Assembly: GCF_003313245.1 (NCBI RefSeq)
Contig: NZ_QJSD01000001.1
Location: 248,001 to 312,000 of the forward strand
Length of the DNA stretch: 64,000 bases
Direction of reading: 5' to 3'
From: Primorskyibacter marinus
GTDB taxonomy: Bacteria; Pseudomonadota; Alphaproteobacteria; Rhodobacterales; Rhodobacteraceae
The notes beneath the pieces were generated by a model. The model searched no databases. It was not told the DNA's origin and saw only the letters and a list, made by a program, of their open reading frames with translations. Position numbers and translations under genes: made by a program. Positions within the stretch are counted from its first letter, which is position 1, and the number at the start of each line of letters is the position of its first letter. Positions 8,819-17,563 of the stretch are shown piece after piece.

Positions 8819-10159
8819 TCAACGGAAAGCGTGGAGTTGCCCATTGGACGACACGACATACAGCACACCGCCCATGACGATGGGCCGCGACGTCGCGCCA
8901 CCGGGAATTGCAGTGCTGCCGACCAGCGCGCCGCTGACCGGGTCAAAGCTGCGGATCTGCCCGTCCGAGGACGCGATGACCAACCGGCCACCTGCCAGGA
9001 TCGGACCGAAATGCGCGTGGATCGCCTTGCGTTTGCGCGGGCGGTTCTCGCGGGTATAGCCGGGCAGTTGCGCCGCCCAGATCCGGCTGCCGTCAGAGGC
9101 GTCCAGACGCAAAAGCTCGTTGCGGTCGGATACGAAGAACACCGATCCGCCAGTGACCCAAAGCGCATCCAGCGCCCCGTCCCGCGCGGTCCAGATCCGG
9201 TCGCCGCTATCGGCGTTCAGCGCCATGGTGCGGCCCGAATGGGTGCCCGCGTAAAGCACATCGCCAACCAGCATCGGATCGCCCGTCACATCGCCGATGC
9301 CAGCCGCGGCATAGCCCTGCCGCTGACCCGCGAGCGAGGCGTTCCACAGCCGGATGCCGCCTTTGCGGAAGGTCGATTGCAACTCGTTGGAACCGAAGGA
9401 GAACACCACCTGCTTGTCGTTGACCACCGGCGCGGGGCCGCCTGCGACGTTGTTTACATCCGAAAGCCCGTCGATCTGCCAGCGAATGCGGCCGGTATCG
9501 GCCTCCAGCGCCCAGGCGGTGCTGTCGCCCGCGACCAGATAGACGACGCCGTCATGATAGCTGGGCGTGCCGGTGCCGCTGGCTTGCAGTTTCTGTTGCC
9601 ATTTCTCGGCGCCGGTCGCCGGGTCGAGCGCCGTCAGGGTCCCGAAGCCGGACGAGACGTACAGCGTGCCATCCCCCAGCGCCAGACCGCCGCCGCCCGC
9701 ATCCCCCGCACCGTCACGCGCCGGGGTCAGGGAGGCCTGCCACAGCGTCGCGCCGCCGGTCGATGTCGCGGTCACGGTCGAGGCGCTGTCCATGGTGAAG
9801 ATGCGCCCCGATCCGCCGACGGGATCGGTCGAGATCCGCGCCCGGCGCTTGTCGCCCTGCCCGATACTTGAGGACCAGACCGGGGTCAGGTTGCGGCCCA
9901 GCTGCGCGTGGTCAACGCGAAACAACGCGCTGCCCGCGGCTTGCGGCCAGCTGCCATTGGTGGACATGGCGGGAAGGCGGATCGGTGCCTCGCGGTTGAT
10001 GCCGTCATTCAGCGCATCGGCCTGATCGACAAAGCCATCCTCGGCCTGCAAGACCTCGCGCAGGTCCAGCCGTTCGCCCGGCAGGATCACTTCACGTTCT
10101 CCACAGGCACCAAGCAACATCAGCCCGGCCAAACCGGCCATCCCGCTAAATTTCAGCAC
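8819..10159 (-). CDS. bamB: Outer-membrane assembly lipoprotein BamB (PQQ-like beta-propeller)
   Basis: 446 residues. The N-terminus MLKFSGMAGLAGLMLLGACG ends in a lipobox (LLGAC), giving a lipidated Cys near residue 19. The rest consists of repeated propeller blades with patterns such as GTLTALDPATGAEKW and GRTMALNADSGDRIW. BamB is an accessory subunit of the BAM complex that inserts beta-barrel proteins into the outer membrane. The position between a YfgM-like gene and der supports orthology rather than a PQQ dehydrogenase; no catalytic dehydrogenase features are seen. Confidence 0.9.
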   Translation of the reverse strand: MLKFSGMAGLAGLMLLGACGEREVILPGERLDLREVLQAEDGFVDQADALNDGINREAPIRLPAMSTNGSWPQAAGSALFRVDHAQLGRNLTPVWSSSIGQGDKRRARISTDPVGGSGRIFTMDSASTVTATSTGGATLWQASLTPARDGAGDAGGGGLALGDGTLYVSSGFGTLTALDPATGAEKWQQKLQASGTGTPSYHDGVVYLVAGDSTAWALEADTGRIRWQIDGLSDVNNVAGGPAPVVNDKQVVFSFGSNELQSTFRKGGIRLWNASLAGQRQGYAAAGIGDVTGDPMLVGDVLYAGTHSGRTMALNADSGDRIWTARDGALDALWVTGGSVFFVSDRNELLRLDASDGSRIWAAQLPGYTRENRPRKRKAIHAHFGPILAGGRLVIASSDGQIRSFDPVSGALVGSTAIPGGATSRPIVMGGVLYVVSSNGQLHAFR

Positions 10160-10214
10160 AGCATCGTCCCCTTATCGTCCTGCTTCACGGATTTGCGCCC
10201 GTCGGTCGCCTTGC

Positions 10215-10880
10215 CTATCCGGCGGAAACTTCGCCGGGCGTGCCACCAAGGGCAACAATCAACTGTGTTGCCCGCCGACGCAAGCCCGAGGTGATCTCGG
10301 CATCTTCGAGAAGCGCCTGCAAGCGGGTCAACGCCGCGTCGCGATCCCCGGTTTCAATGTCGATCAGCGCAAGCTGTTCTTCGGCCAGAAGGCGCACCGG
10401 GCTGCCGGGCGTGGCCAGCCCTTCGAACCGCAGGCGTCGGTCTTCGACAGTGATGTCCGTGCCGCCGCGTGTCAGCGCCTTGTAGGCCGCGATCTGGCGG
10501 TAGATTTCGGGAACCTCCGCATCGGCGCTGATCGCATCAAGGCTGTTGCGCGCGCCCGCATCATCCCCGGCGCTCGCCTGTTCGGACGAGGTCAGCAGAT
10601 GCAGCAGCGCCTTGCCGCCGGGGGTCGGCGCGTCGATCGCGGTCAGGGCCGAAACCCGTTCCTGCGCGTCGTCCTGTTCCAGCGCGGCCAGAATCGCATC
10701 GCCCAACTGTTCGGCAGAGGCGCGGGCGCTGGCCTTGCGCCATTCGTTCCATGCCGCCCCGCCCACCAGCAGGATCACGACCAGCACCGCAATCCAGCCA
10801 TAGCGCTTCATCAGCGCAAAAAGCCTGTCGCGGCGGACCTCTTCGGTCACCTCATCAATGAAACTGTCGGAATTGCTCAC
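10215..10880 (-). CDS. YfgM-like tetratricopeptide membrane protein
   Basis: 221 residues from the GTG at 10878-10880 (VSNSDSFIDEVTEEVRRDRL); the open frame extends upstream but loses resemblance. One membrane helix at about residues 26-45 (YGWIAVLVVILLVGGAAW) is followed by an Ala-rich helical region with degenerate TPR repeats. YfgM-type proteins sit in the inner membrane beside the Sec machinery and periplasmic chaperones. It is the first gene of a yfgM-bamB-der operon, matching the E. coli order. Confidence 0.82.
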   Translation of the reverse strand: MSNSDSFIDEVTEEVRRDRLFALMKRYGWIAVLVVILLVGGAAWNEWRKASARASAEQLGDAILAALEQDDAQERVSALTAIDAPTPGGKALLHLLTSSEQASAGDDAGARNSLDAISADAEVPEIYRQIAAYKALTRGGTDITVEDRRLRFEGLATPGSPVRLLAEEQLALIDIETGDRDAALTRLQALLEDAEITSGLRRRATQLIVALGGTPGEVSAG

Positions 10881-11042
10881 AAGCGGCCCCTGTCTGCGAT
10901 TGGGTAGCGGTCTATACCACTGGTTTTGCCCCCTCTTAACGGTTGCGGCGCGGCGTGCCAAGGCCGCATGAGACCGCGACTGCACAGCCGAAGCCATGTC
11001 GTTTCACTGCTGCCTTGCGCGGCGATGTAGAAAAGTTTATTT

Positions 11043-11077
11043 TGAACCAAGCAGTTCAGCGCATGTCTTTCGACATG
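11043..11077. promoter_or_regulatory. Two adjacent dyads upstream of the RND efflux operon
   Basis: TGAAC-N6-GTTCA (11043-11058) is followed four bases later by CATGTC-TTTC-GACATG (11062-11077). They sit 55-89 bp before the membrane-fusion gene and could be operators for a local efflux regulator, or a leader hairpin in the case of the second. No regulator gene is adjacent. Confidence 0.35.
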
Positions 11078-11131
11078 GTCCTTCCGGGGGATCGGTCGGG
11101 GCGGACAGGCCATCCCATTGGAAGGATAATC

Positions 11132-12424
11132 ATGCGGATCGTTTCGATCGTCACCGCGTTATTGGTGTCCGCACTTTTGTTTGCCATTGTTTTTCAGCGT
11201 GAGGCGTTACTGGATTTTGCGCGCCAAGCAACACCCGACGCCCTGATGCGCGGCGACACGCCCGGCGCGGGGGATACCGACGAACAGGCGGAACCGCAAC
11301 CTCCCGCCGCATCCGAGGCCGCATCGGAAAATGCCGCCGAACCGGCCCCCGGCACGGTGTCGGTGATCGCACGGCACTCGGTCGCGCGCGAAGTGGACAG
11401 TGCGGTTGTCTTGCGCGGCGAGACCACCGCCGCCCGTCAGGTCGATGTCCGGGCCGAAACCACCGCCCGCGTCGTGTCAGAGCCGCTGCGCAAGGGGTCT
11501 TTTGTCAACGAGGGCGAATTGCTGTGCCAGCTTGAACCGGGCACCCGCGACTCCGCTCTGGCCGAAGCAGAGGCACGTCTGGCAGAGGCTCGCGCCCGTG
11601 TGCCCGAGGCTGGTGCCCGTGTGGCAGAGGCACAGGCGCGGCTGGAAGAGGCGAAGATCAACGACAATGCCGCTTCGTCCCTGCAACAGGACGGGTTTGC
11701 CTCGGCCACGCGGGTGGCCACCACCAAGGCGGCGGTCAGCTCTGCCGAGGCGGCGGTCGAATCGGCCAGATCCGGGCTGGAAAGCACGCAGGCCGGCATT
11801 CAGGCCGCCGAAGCCGCCGTGGCCTCGGCACGCAAGGAAATTGAGCGGCTGGAGATTCACGCGCCCTTTGCCGGGCTGCTGGAAAGCGACGGGGCCGAGT
11901 TGGGCAGCCTGTTGCAGGCCGGTGGCATCTGCGCCACCGTCATCCAGCTTGACCCGATCAAGATGGTGGCATTTGTGCCGGAAACAGAGGTCACGAGGAT
12001 CGAGATCGGTGCCCCTGCTGCTGCCCGCCTGACGGGCGGCGAGGAAACCAAGGGGCGTGTCACCTTTCTGTCGCGCAGCGCCGACGAGACCACCCGCACC
12101 TTCCGGGTGGAGGTGCAGGTGCCCAATGCCGCACTGGCCCTGCGCGCGGGCCAGACCGCCGAGATCCTGATCGAGGCCGAGGGTGCCATGGCGCATCTGC
12201 TGCCGCAATCGGCGCTGACGCTGAACGATGAAGGCGCGCTTGGGGTGCGCACGGTTACGGCCGATGACGCGGCGCAGTTCATCCCTGTCACCCTGCTGCG
12301 CGACACGCGTGAAGGCGTGCTTGTCACCGGCCTGCCGGACAAGGTGGATGTCATCACCGTCGGGCAGGAATATGTGGTCGACGGCGTGCCGGTGGCCGCG
12401 ACCTACAAAGAGGTCACGCAATGA
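11132..12424 (+). CDS. RND efflux membrane-fusion protein (HlyD/AcrA type)
   Basis: 430 residues from the ATG at 11132, which is preceded by GAAGGA at a good distance; the open frame upstream is not conserved. An N-terminal membrane anchor (residues 3-20) is followed by an acidic, Pro-rich linker. The lipoyl half-motifs and a long coiled-coil hairpin made of repeated AEA/AEARA heptads come at about 145-235, and the beta-barrel domain follows. It bridges the pump encoded next door to an outer-membrane channel. Stop and next start overlap (ATGA), so the two subunits are translationally coupled. No TolC-type gene is nearby. Confidence 0.92.
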   Translation: MRIVSIVTALLVSALLFAIVFQREALLDFARQATPDALMRGDTPGAGDTDEQAEPQPPAASEAASENAAEPAPGTVSVIARHSVAREVDSAVVLRGETTAARQVDVRAETTARVVSEPLRKGSFVNEGELLCQLEPGTRDSALAEAEARLAEARARVPEAGARVAEAQARLEEAKINDNAASSLQQDGFASATRVATTKAAVSSAEAAVESARSGLESTQAGIQAAEAAVASARKEIERLEIHAPFAGLLESDGAELGSLLQAGGICATVIQLDPIKMVAFVPETEVTRIEIGAPAAARLTGGEETKGRVTFLSRSADETTRTFRVEVQVPNAALALRAGQTAEILIEAEGAMAHLLPQSALTLNDEGALGVRTVTADDAAQFIPVTLLRDTREGVLVTGLPDKVDVITVGQEYVVDGVPVAATYKEVTQ

Positions 12425-15400
12425 CCGGTATCGTCGACTGGGCCGCCGAACATGCCCGGATGGTCATCGCCTTCATTTTCCTGTCGCTGGCGATCGGCGT
12501 GTTTGCCTATGCCATGCTGCCCAAGGAGGGCGAACCGGATATCGAGATCCCGGCGCTGTTCGTGTCCGTCCCCTTCCCCGGCATTTCCGCCGAGGATAGC
12601 GAGACATTGCTGGTCAAGCCGATGGAGACCGAGCTTGCCGATCTGGACGGGCTGAAAACCATGTCGGCCACCGCGTCCGAGGGCTATGCCGGGGTCGCGC
12701 TGGAATTTGAGTTCGGCTGGGACAAGACCAAGACCATGGCCGATGTCCGCGACGCCATGAGCAATGCCGAGGCAGGCTTTCCCGCCGGGGCAGAGCAATA
12801 TTCGATCAACGAGATCAACTTTTCCGAATTTCCCATCGTCATCGTCAATCTGACCGGGGCCGTTCCCGAACGCACCATGACCCGCGTCGCCAAGGAATTG
12901 CAGGACCGGGTCGAGGGGCTGGACGCGGTGCTGGAGGCGGCCATCGCGGGCAATCGCGACGAGATGCTGGAAGTGGTGATCGATCCGCTGCGGCTGGAAT
13001 CCTACAATGTCACGGCAGGCGAGCTGATTTCCGTTGTGCAGAACAACAACCAGTTGATCGCCGCTGGCGAGGTAGAGACCGATCAGGGCACGTTCAGCGT
13101 CAAGATCCCGTCCAGCTTTGACGATGCCAGCGATGTCTACAACCTGCCGGTCAAGACCAATGGCGACCGGGTGGTGACGCTGGGCGATCTGGCTCAGATC
13201 CAACTGACCTTCGAGGACCGCACCGGCACCGCGCGCTTCAACGGTCAACCGACGGTCGCGCTACAGGTGGTCAAGCGCAAGGGGTTCAACCTGATCGACA
13301 CCGCCGCCGAGGTCACGCGGGTTGTCGAGGAGGCGCAGGCCAACTGGCCGCCCGAATTGCAGGCCGCTGTCAAGGTCGGCACCTCCAACGACCAGTCGCG
13401 CACCGTGGGGTCCATGGTCAGCCAGTTGGAAGGCTCTGTCCTGACGGCGATTGCGCTGGTGATGATCGTGGTGCTTGCCTCGTTGGGGACGCGGCCCGCG
13501 CTGCTGGTGGGGTTTGCGATCCCGACCTCCTTCATGCTGTGCTTTGCCTTTCTGGCGATCATGGACATCGCGATTTCCAACATCGTGATGTTCGGGTTGA
13601 TCCTTGCCGTGGGCATGCTGGTCGATGGGGCCGTGGTGGTGGTGGAATATGCCGACAAGCGGATCTCGGCCGGGGTTGGCCCGATGCATGCCTATGTCGA
13701 GGCGGCCAAGCGGATGTTCTGGCCGGTCGTGTCCTCTACCGGGACGACGCTGTGTGCGTTTCTGCCGATGCTGTTCTGGCCGGGGGTTCCGGGCGAGTTC
13801 ATGGGCATGTTGCCGGTCACGCTGATCTTCGTGCTGTCGGCCTCGCTGGTGGTGGCGTTGATCTTCCTGCCGGTGATGGGCGGGGTCACGGGGCGGTTTT
13901 CGCGGATGCTGGGCAATGCCAGCGCCGCGCTGCGCCACAATCTGCCGTGGCTGGCCCGCGCGGCGCTGGTGCCGGTGGCGATGCTTGCGCTGTTCGCGGG
14001 GGCGATGCAGGCGCTGAACCCCGATTACCTCCTGCCCTTCGGCCCGCTGGTGGGGTGGGCGCTTTCCGATGCGGGCGGCGTTCCGGGCATCGTCATCGGT
14101 GTGCTGGCGCTTGGCCTGCCCTTCGTCTTGGCGGCCGTCTTCGCCTCTATCGTGATGGGGGCCGCAAAGATCGAACGCCGTGCCAGCCGGGTGCAGGGGC
14201 GTTATCGCCGCCGCCCGTTCGGCTGGCTGATCTGGCTGATCGCGGGCAACCCGGTGATGCCGCTGGTGACCATCGCGGCGGTCGCGATTTTCGTGGGCAG
14301 CGTGTTCACCTATTTCGGGGCCAACAATAACGGCGTGGATTTCTTTGTCGAAAGCGAACCGGAACAGGCCATTGTCTATGTCCGCGCGCGTGGCAATCTC
14401 AGCCTTGCCGAAAAGGACGGATTGCTGGCCGAGGCGGAAGAGATCGTTCTTGCCCATCCCGGTGTGCAGACGGCCTTTGCCTTTGCGGGCGATGGCGGGC
14501 TGAATTCCAACACCGGCGGCGCGCAATCGCCCAAGGACACGATCGGCCAGATCCAGCTGGAAACCGTGCCGTGGGAGGATCGCCGCGACGTGCCCGAGCT
14601 GGATGGCGATGTGGTGCTGGCCGAACTGACCGAACAGCTGGAAGCCCTGCCGGGGATCGAGATCGAGATCCTCAACCTTGCCATGGGGCCGGCCAGCGGC
14701 AAGCCCGTGCATCTGCGGCTGAAGGGTGACAACTGGGAGGATCTGCTGACCGCGACCGACATCGCGCGCACCCGGTTTGAGGAAACACCCGGCCTGACCT
14801 TGGTCGAGGACACCCGCCCCCTGCCCGGCATCGACTGGCAGATCGACGTGGATGTCGAAAAGGCAGGCCGCTACGGAGCCGATGTGGCCACGGTGGGCGC
14901 GATGGTGCAGCTTGTCACACGCGGCATACTACTGGACACGATGCGCGTTGACAGTTCCGACGAAGAGATCGAAATCCGCGTGCGCCTGCCGGAAAAGGAC
15001 CGCGTGCTGTCAACGCTGGACACGCTGAAGGTGCGCACGGCGGACGGGCTGGTGCCGCTGTCAAATTTCATCTCGCGCAAACCCGTGGCCAAGCTGGCAG
15101 AGATCAACAGGATCGACCAGAAACGCTATTTCGACGTGAAGGCGGATGTGGTGGACGGGCTGGTGTCGTTGAAGGACGTGCAGAACGACGCGTTGGTTGG
15201 CATCGGGCGCGCACGGATGCAGGACAGCACCGGCACGCCGGATATTCCGGGCGGCGATTTTGGCTATGACATCGTGTCCTTGTCCGATCCATCCGCATCG
15301 GTCGACCCCGAAACGCTGAAAACGGTGCCGCTGAACGCCAATGAACGCATAGCGGTGCTGACAAGCTGGCTGGACAGCACCCCGTTCCCGTCTGACATCA

Positions 15401-16152
15401 CATGGGAATGGACCGGCGATCAGGAGGATCAGGCCGAAAGCCAGGCCTTCCTCGGCAATGCCTTTCTGGGCGCTCTGGGGCTGATGTTCATCATCCTGCT
15501 GGCGCAGTTCAACAGCCTTTACAACTCGGTCCTGGTGCTGCTGGCGGTGGTCTTGTCCACCACCGGCGTGCTGATCGGGATGCTGGTGATGGATCAAAGC
15601 TTTTCGATCATCATGACCGGCACGGGGATCGTGGCGCTGGCCGGGATCGTGGTGAACAACAACATCGTGCTGATCGACACCTATCAGGATTACGCACGCT
15701 ACATGCCCCGGATCGAGGCGATCATCCGCACCGCAGAGGACCGCATCCGCCCGGTGCTGCTGACCACGATCACCACGATGGCGGGGCTTGCGCCGATGAT
15801 GTTCGGGCTGAGCCTCGATTTCATCAATGGCGGCTATTCGATCGACAGCCCGACCTCGCTTTGGTGGAAACAGTTGGCGACGGCGGTGGTGTTCGGACTG
15901 GGCATCGCCACGGTGCTGACGCTGGTCGTAACGCCGTCGATGCTGGCGCTGCGGGTCTGGTTCGTGGCTTATATCGGCTGGTTCGCGCGTCTGCTGGCAA
16001 AGCTGTCGCTGGGCCGGTCCAGTGCGGCCGCGCAGGACTGGGCGCTGCGCCGTGCCGCGCGGCGCATCAAGGCACCGACGATCCTGTGGGAAGACACGCC
16101 AGAGGCCGCCCCCGCGCCGGGCAGCCATGTCGCGCTGAAGGCGGCCGAGTAA
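12421..16152 (+). CDS. RND-family efflux permease, oversized
   Basis: 1243 residues, compared with about 1030-1050 for AcrB-type pumps. Typical features are the first helix (IAFIFLSLAIGVFAYAML), TM4 with the proton-relay aspartate in GMLVDGAVVVVEYADK, two periplasmic porter halves, and the second membrane half with TGTGIVALAGIVVNNNIVLID. Extra length includes two added hydrophobic stretches between TM6 and TM7, near residues 511-532 and 557-583, plus a C-terminal tail of about 60 residues rich in Arg and Ala. Substrate cannot be inferred; the sequence lacks obvious heavy-metal features, so a drug or lipid-like substrate is more likely. Confidence 0.9.
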   Translation: MTGIVDWAAEHARMVIAFIFLSLAIGVFAYAMLPKEGEPDIEIPALFVSVPFPGISAEDSETLLVKPMETELADLDGLKTMSATASEGYAGVALEFEFGWDKTKTMADVRDAMSNAEAGFPAGAEQYSINEINFSEFPIVIVNLTGAVPERTMTRVAKELQDRVEGLDAVLEAAIAGNRDEMLEVVIDPLRLESYNVTAGELISVVQNNNQLIAAGEVETDQGTFSVKIPSSFDDASDVYNLPVKTNGDRVVTLGDLAQIQLTFEDRTGTARFNGQPTVALQVVKRKGFNLIDTAAEVTRVVEEAQANWPPELQAAVKVGTSNDQSRTVGSMVSQLEGSVLTAIALVMIVVLASLGTRPALLVGFAIPTSFMLCFAFLAIMDIAISNIVMFGLILAVGMLVDGAVVVVEYADKRISAGVGPMHAYVEAAKRMFWPVVSSTGTTLCAFLPMLFWPGVPGEFMGMLPVTLIFVLSASLVVALIFLPVMGGVTGRFSRMLGNASAALRHNLPWLARAALVPVAMLALFAGAMQALNPDYLLPFGPLVGWALSDAGGVPGIVIGVLALGLPFVLAAVFASIVMGAAKIERRASRVQGRYRRRPFGWLIWLIAGNPVMPLVTIAAVAIFVGSVFTYFGANNNGVDFFVESEPEQAIVYVRARGNLSLAEKDGLLAEAEEIVLAHPGVQTAFAFAGDGGLNSNTGGAQSPKDTIGQIQLETVPWEDRRDVPELDGDVVLAELTEQLEALPGIEIEILNLAMGPASGKPVHLRLKGDNWEDLLTATDIARTRFEETPGLTLVEDTRPLPGIDWQIDVDVEKAGRYGADVATVGAMVQLVTRGILLDTMRVDSSDEEIEIRVRLPEKDRVLSTLDTLKVRTADGLVPLSNFISRKPVAKLAEINRIDQKRYFDVKADVVDGLVSLKDVQNDALVGIGRARMQDSTGTPDIPGGDFGYDIVSLSDPSASVDPETLKTVPLNANERIAVLTSWLDSTPFPSDITWEWTGDQEDQAESQAFLGNAFLGALGLMFIILLAQFNSLYNSVLVLLAVVLSTTGVLIGMLVMDQSFSIIMTGTGIVALAGIVVNNNIVLIDTYQDYARYMPRIEAIIRTAEDRIRPVLLTTITTMAGLAPMMFGLSLDFINGGYSIDSPTSLWWKQLATAVVFGLGIATVLTLVVTPSMLALRVWFVAYIGWFARLLAKLSLGRSSAAAQDWALRRAARRIKAPTILWEDTPEAAPAPGSHVALKAAE

Positions 16153-16192
16153 CCACCAGCCCAAAGCGCCGACACGGAGCTTGCGGCCGGGC

Positions 16193-17377
16193 CTATGCCA
16201 CGGCCGCCTGTTCGCTCACCAGCAGGCGGGACAGGCCGAAGGCAACCCACGCACAGATCGCGATGGCCACCACCATCGGCAGCGCCGTGCCGTCAAAGAA
16301 CGGCCCCACCAACGCGATCATCGCGCCGCCTGCCAGCATCTGCATGGTGCCCCCCAGTGACGAGGCCAGCCCGGCAATCTCGCCATGCGGATCAAGGGCC
16401 AGCACCATGGTTGTCGGGATGACCAGTCCAAGGCAGGCATTGCCCAGAAACAGGCAGCCGATCAGGACATAAAGGCTTGCAAACCCGGACAGTGTCAGCA
16501 CCAGAAGCAATGTCGTGAAGGCGGCAAACCCCATGACCGCGCGGCGGATCACCTTTTCGGGGCCAAGCTGTTCGCCCAGACGGGCGGCCAGCTGCGACGC
16601 GCCGAAAAAGCCGACGGCGTTGACGGCAAAAGCAATGCTGAACCCGGTGGGTGTCAGGCCGTATTGCCCGGAATAGACAAAGGGCGCGCTGGCAATGAAG
16701 ACAAAAAAGCTGGCCATGCCGAAGCCACCGATGAAGGTCATGCCCAGAAATGTCCGGTCGCGCAGCAAGATGCCAGCCCCGCGCCACAGCGAGGCCAGGT
16801 TGATCGGGACGCGCTTTTCAACAGGCAGCGTTTCGGGTTGCAATGCCGCTGTCAGGGCAAGGCTGAGAACCGCACCGCCTGCAAGCACCCAGAAGATCAC
16901 CCGCCATTCCGCAAAGGCCAGCACGATACTGCCCGCCAGCGGTGCCAGCATGGGCGACACGGAAATCACCAGCATCACCAGCGCCATCAGCCGGGTCGCG
17001 GCATTGCCGGTCAGCATGTCGCGAATGACCGCGCGGGGCACCACCATGACCACGGATGCGCCGATCCCCTGCACAAAGCGCAAAGCCGTCAGCGTGACAA
17101 TGTTGTCGGCCATCGCACAACCGATGCTGGCGAGCGAAAAGATCGTCAGCCCGACATAAAGCGGCAGTTTGCGGCCCACCTGATCCGACCACGGGCCGTA
17201 AATCAGCTGCGCCAGCCCGAACGAGATGAAGAAAGCCGTGATCGTCGCCTGCGTCGCGGTTTCCGATACCGCCAGATCGGCGGCGATGGCGGGCATTGCA
17301 GGCAGGAACATGTCGATCGCGAAGGGACCAACGGCAGACAGAAGGCCCAGAACGAGGGCGGCGCGGAACAGTGACAT
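16193..17377 (-). CDS. Bcr/CflA-type multidrug MFS efflux transporter
   Basis: 394 residues with about twelve membrane helices. The loop motif between TM2 and TM3 (YGPWSDQVGRKLPLYVGL) is the MFS motif A, and the N-terminus with PFAIDMFLPAMPAIAADL is characteristic of the Bcr/CflA drug-proton antiporters. The start has GAAAGGATTTCCTC in front. A 21-bp perfect dyad sits 57-77 bp upstream (17434-17454), suggesting control by a dedicated repressor. A paralogue lies at 22111. Confidence 0.92.
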   Translation of the reverse strand: MSLFRAALVLGLLSAVGPFAIDMFLPAMPAIAADLAVSETATQATITAFFISFGLAQLIYGPWSDQVGRKLPLYVGLTIFSLASIGCAMADNIVTLTALRFVQGIGASVVMVVPRAVIRDMLTGNAATRLMALVMLVISVSPMLAPLAGSIVLAFAEWRVIFWVLAGGAVLSLALTAALQPETLPVEKRVPINLASLWRGAGILLRDRTFLGMTFIGGFGMASFFVFIASAPFVYSGQYGLTPTGFSIAFAVNAVGFFGASQLAARLGEQLGPEKVIRRAVMGFAAFTTLLLVLTLSGFASLYVLIGCLFLGNACLGLVIPTTMVLALDPHGEIAGLASSLGGTMQMLAGGAMIALVGPFFDGTALPMVVAIAICAWVAFGLSRLLVSEQAAVA

Positions 17378-17433
17378 GAGGAAATCCTTTCGCCATTGCC
17401 CTAGCGCGCCGCTTTGCGATGCTCAACCCCGTT

Positions 17434-17454
17434 TGCTGACAGTATCTGTCAGCA
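17434..17454. promoter_or_regulatory. Perfect dyad, probable operator of the MFS gene
   Basis: TGCTGACAG-TAT-CTGTCAGCA: nine-base arms with no mismatch around a 3-base centre, 57-77 bp upstream of the MFS start. Symmetry and size fit a TetR- or MarR-type operator. No such regulator is encoded next to it. Confidence 0.55.
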
Positions 17455-17563
17455 GGAGGTATGCGTTTCGTGATCAGGCAAGTTTGTGCTTTCGACACAT
17501 CAGGCGGCTGCTTTTACATTCTGCAAATGCAGCGTTGGGCAGAATCTGTGCGGGCCAGTGACC

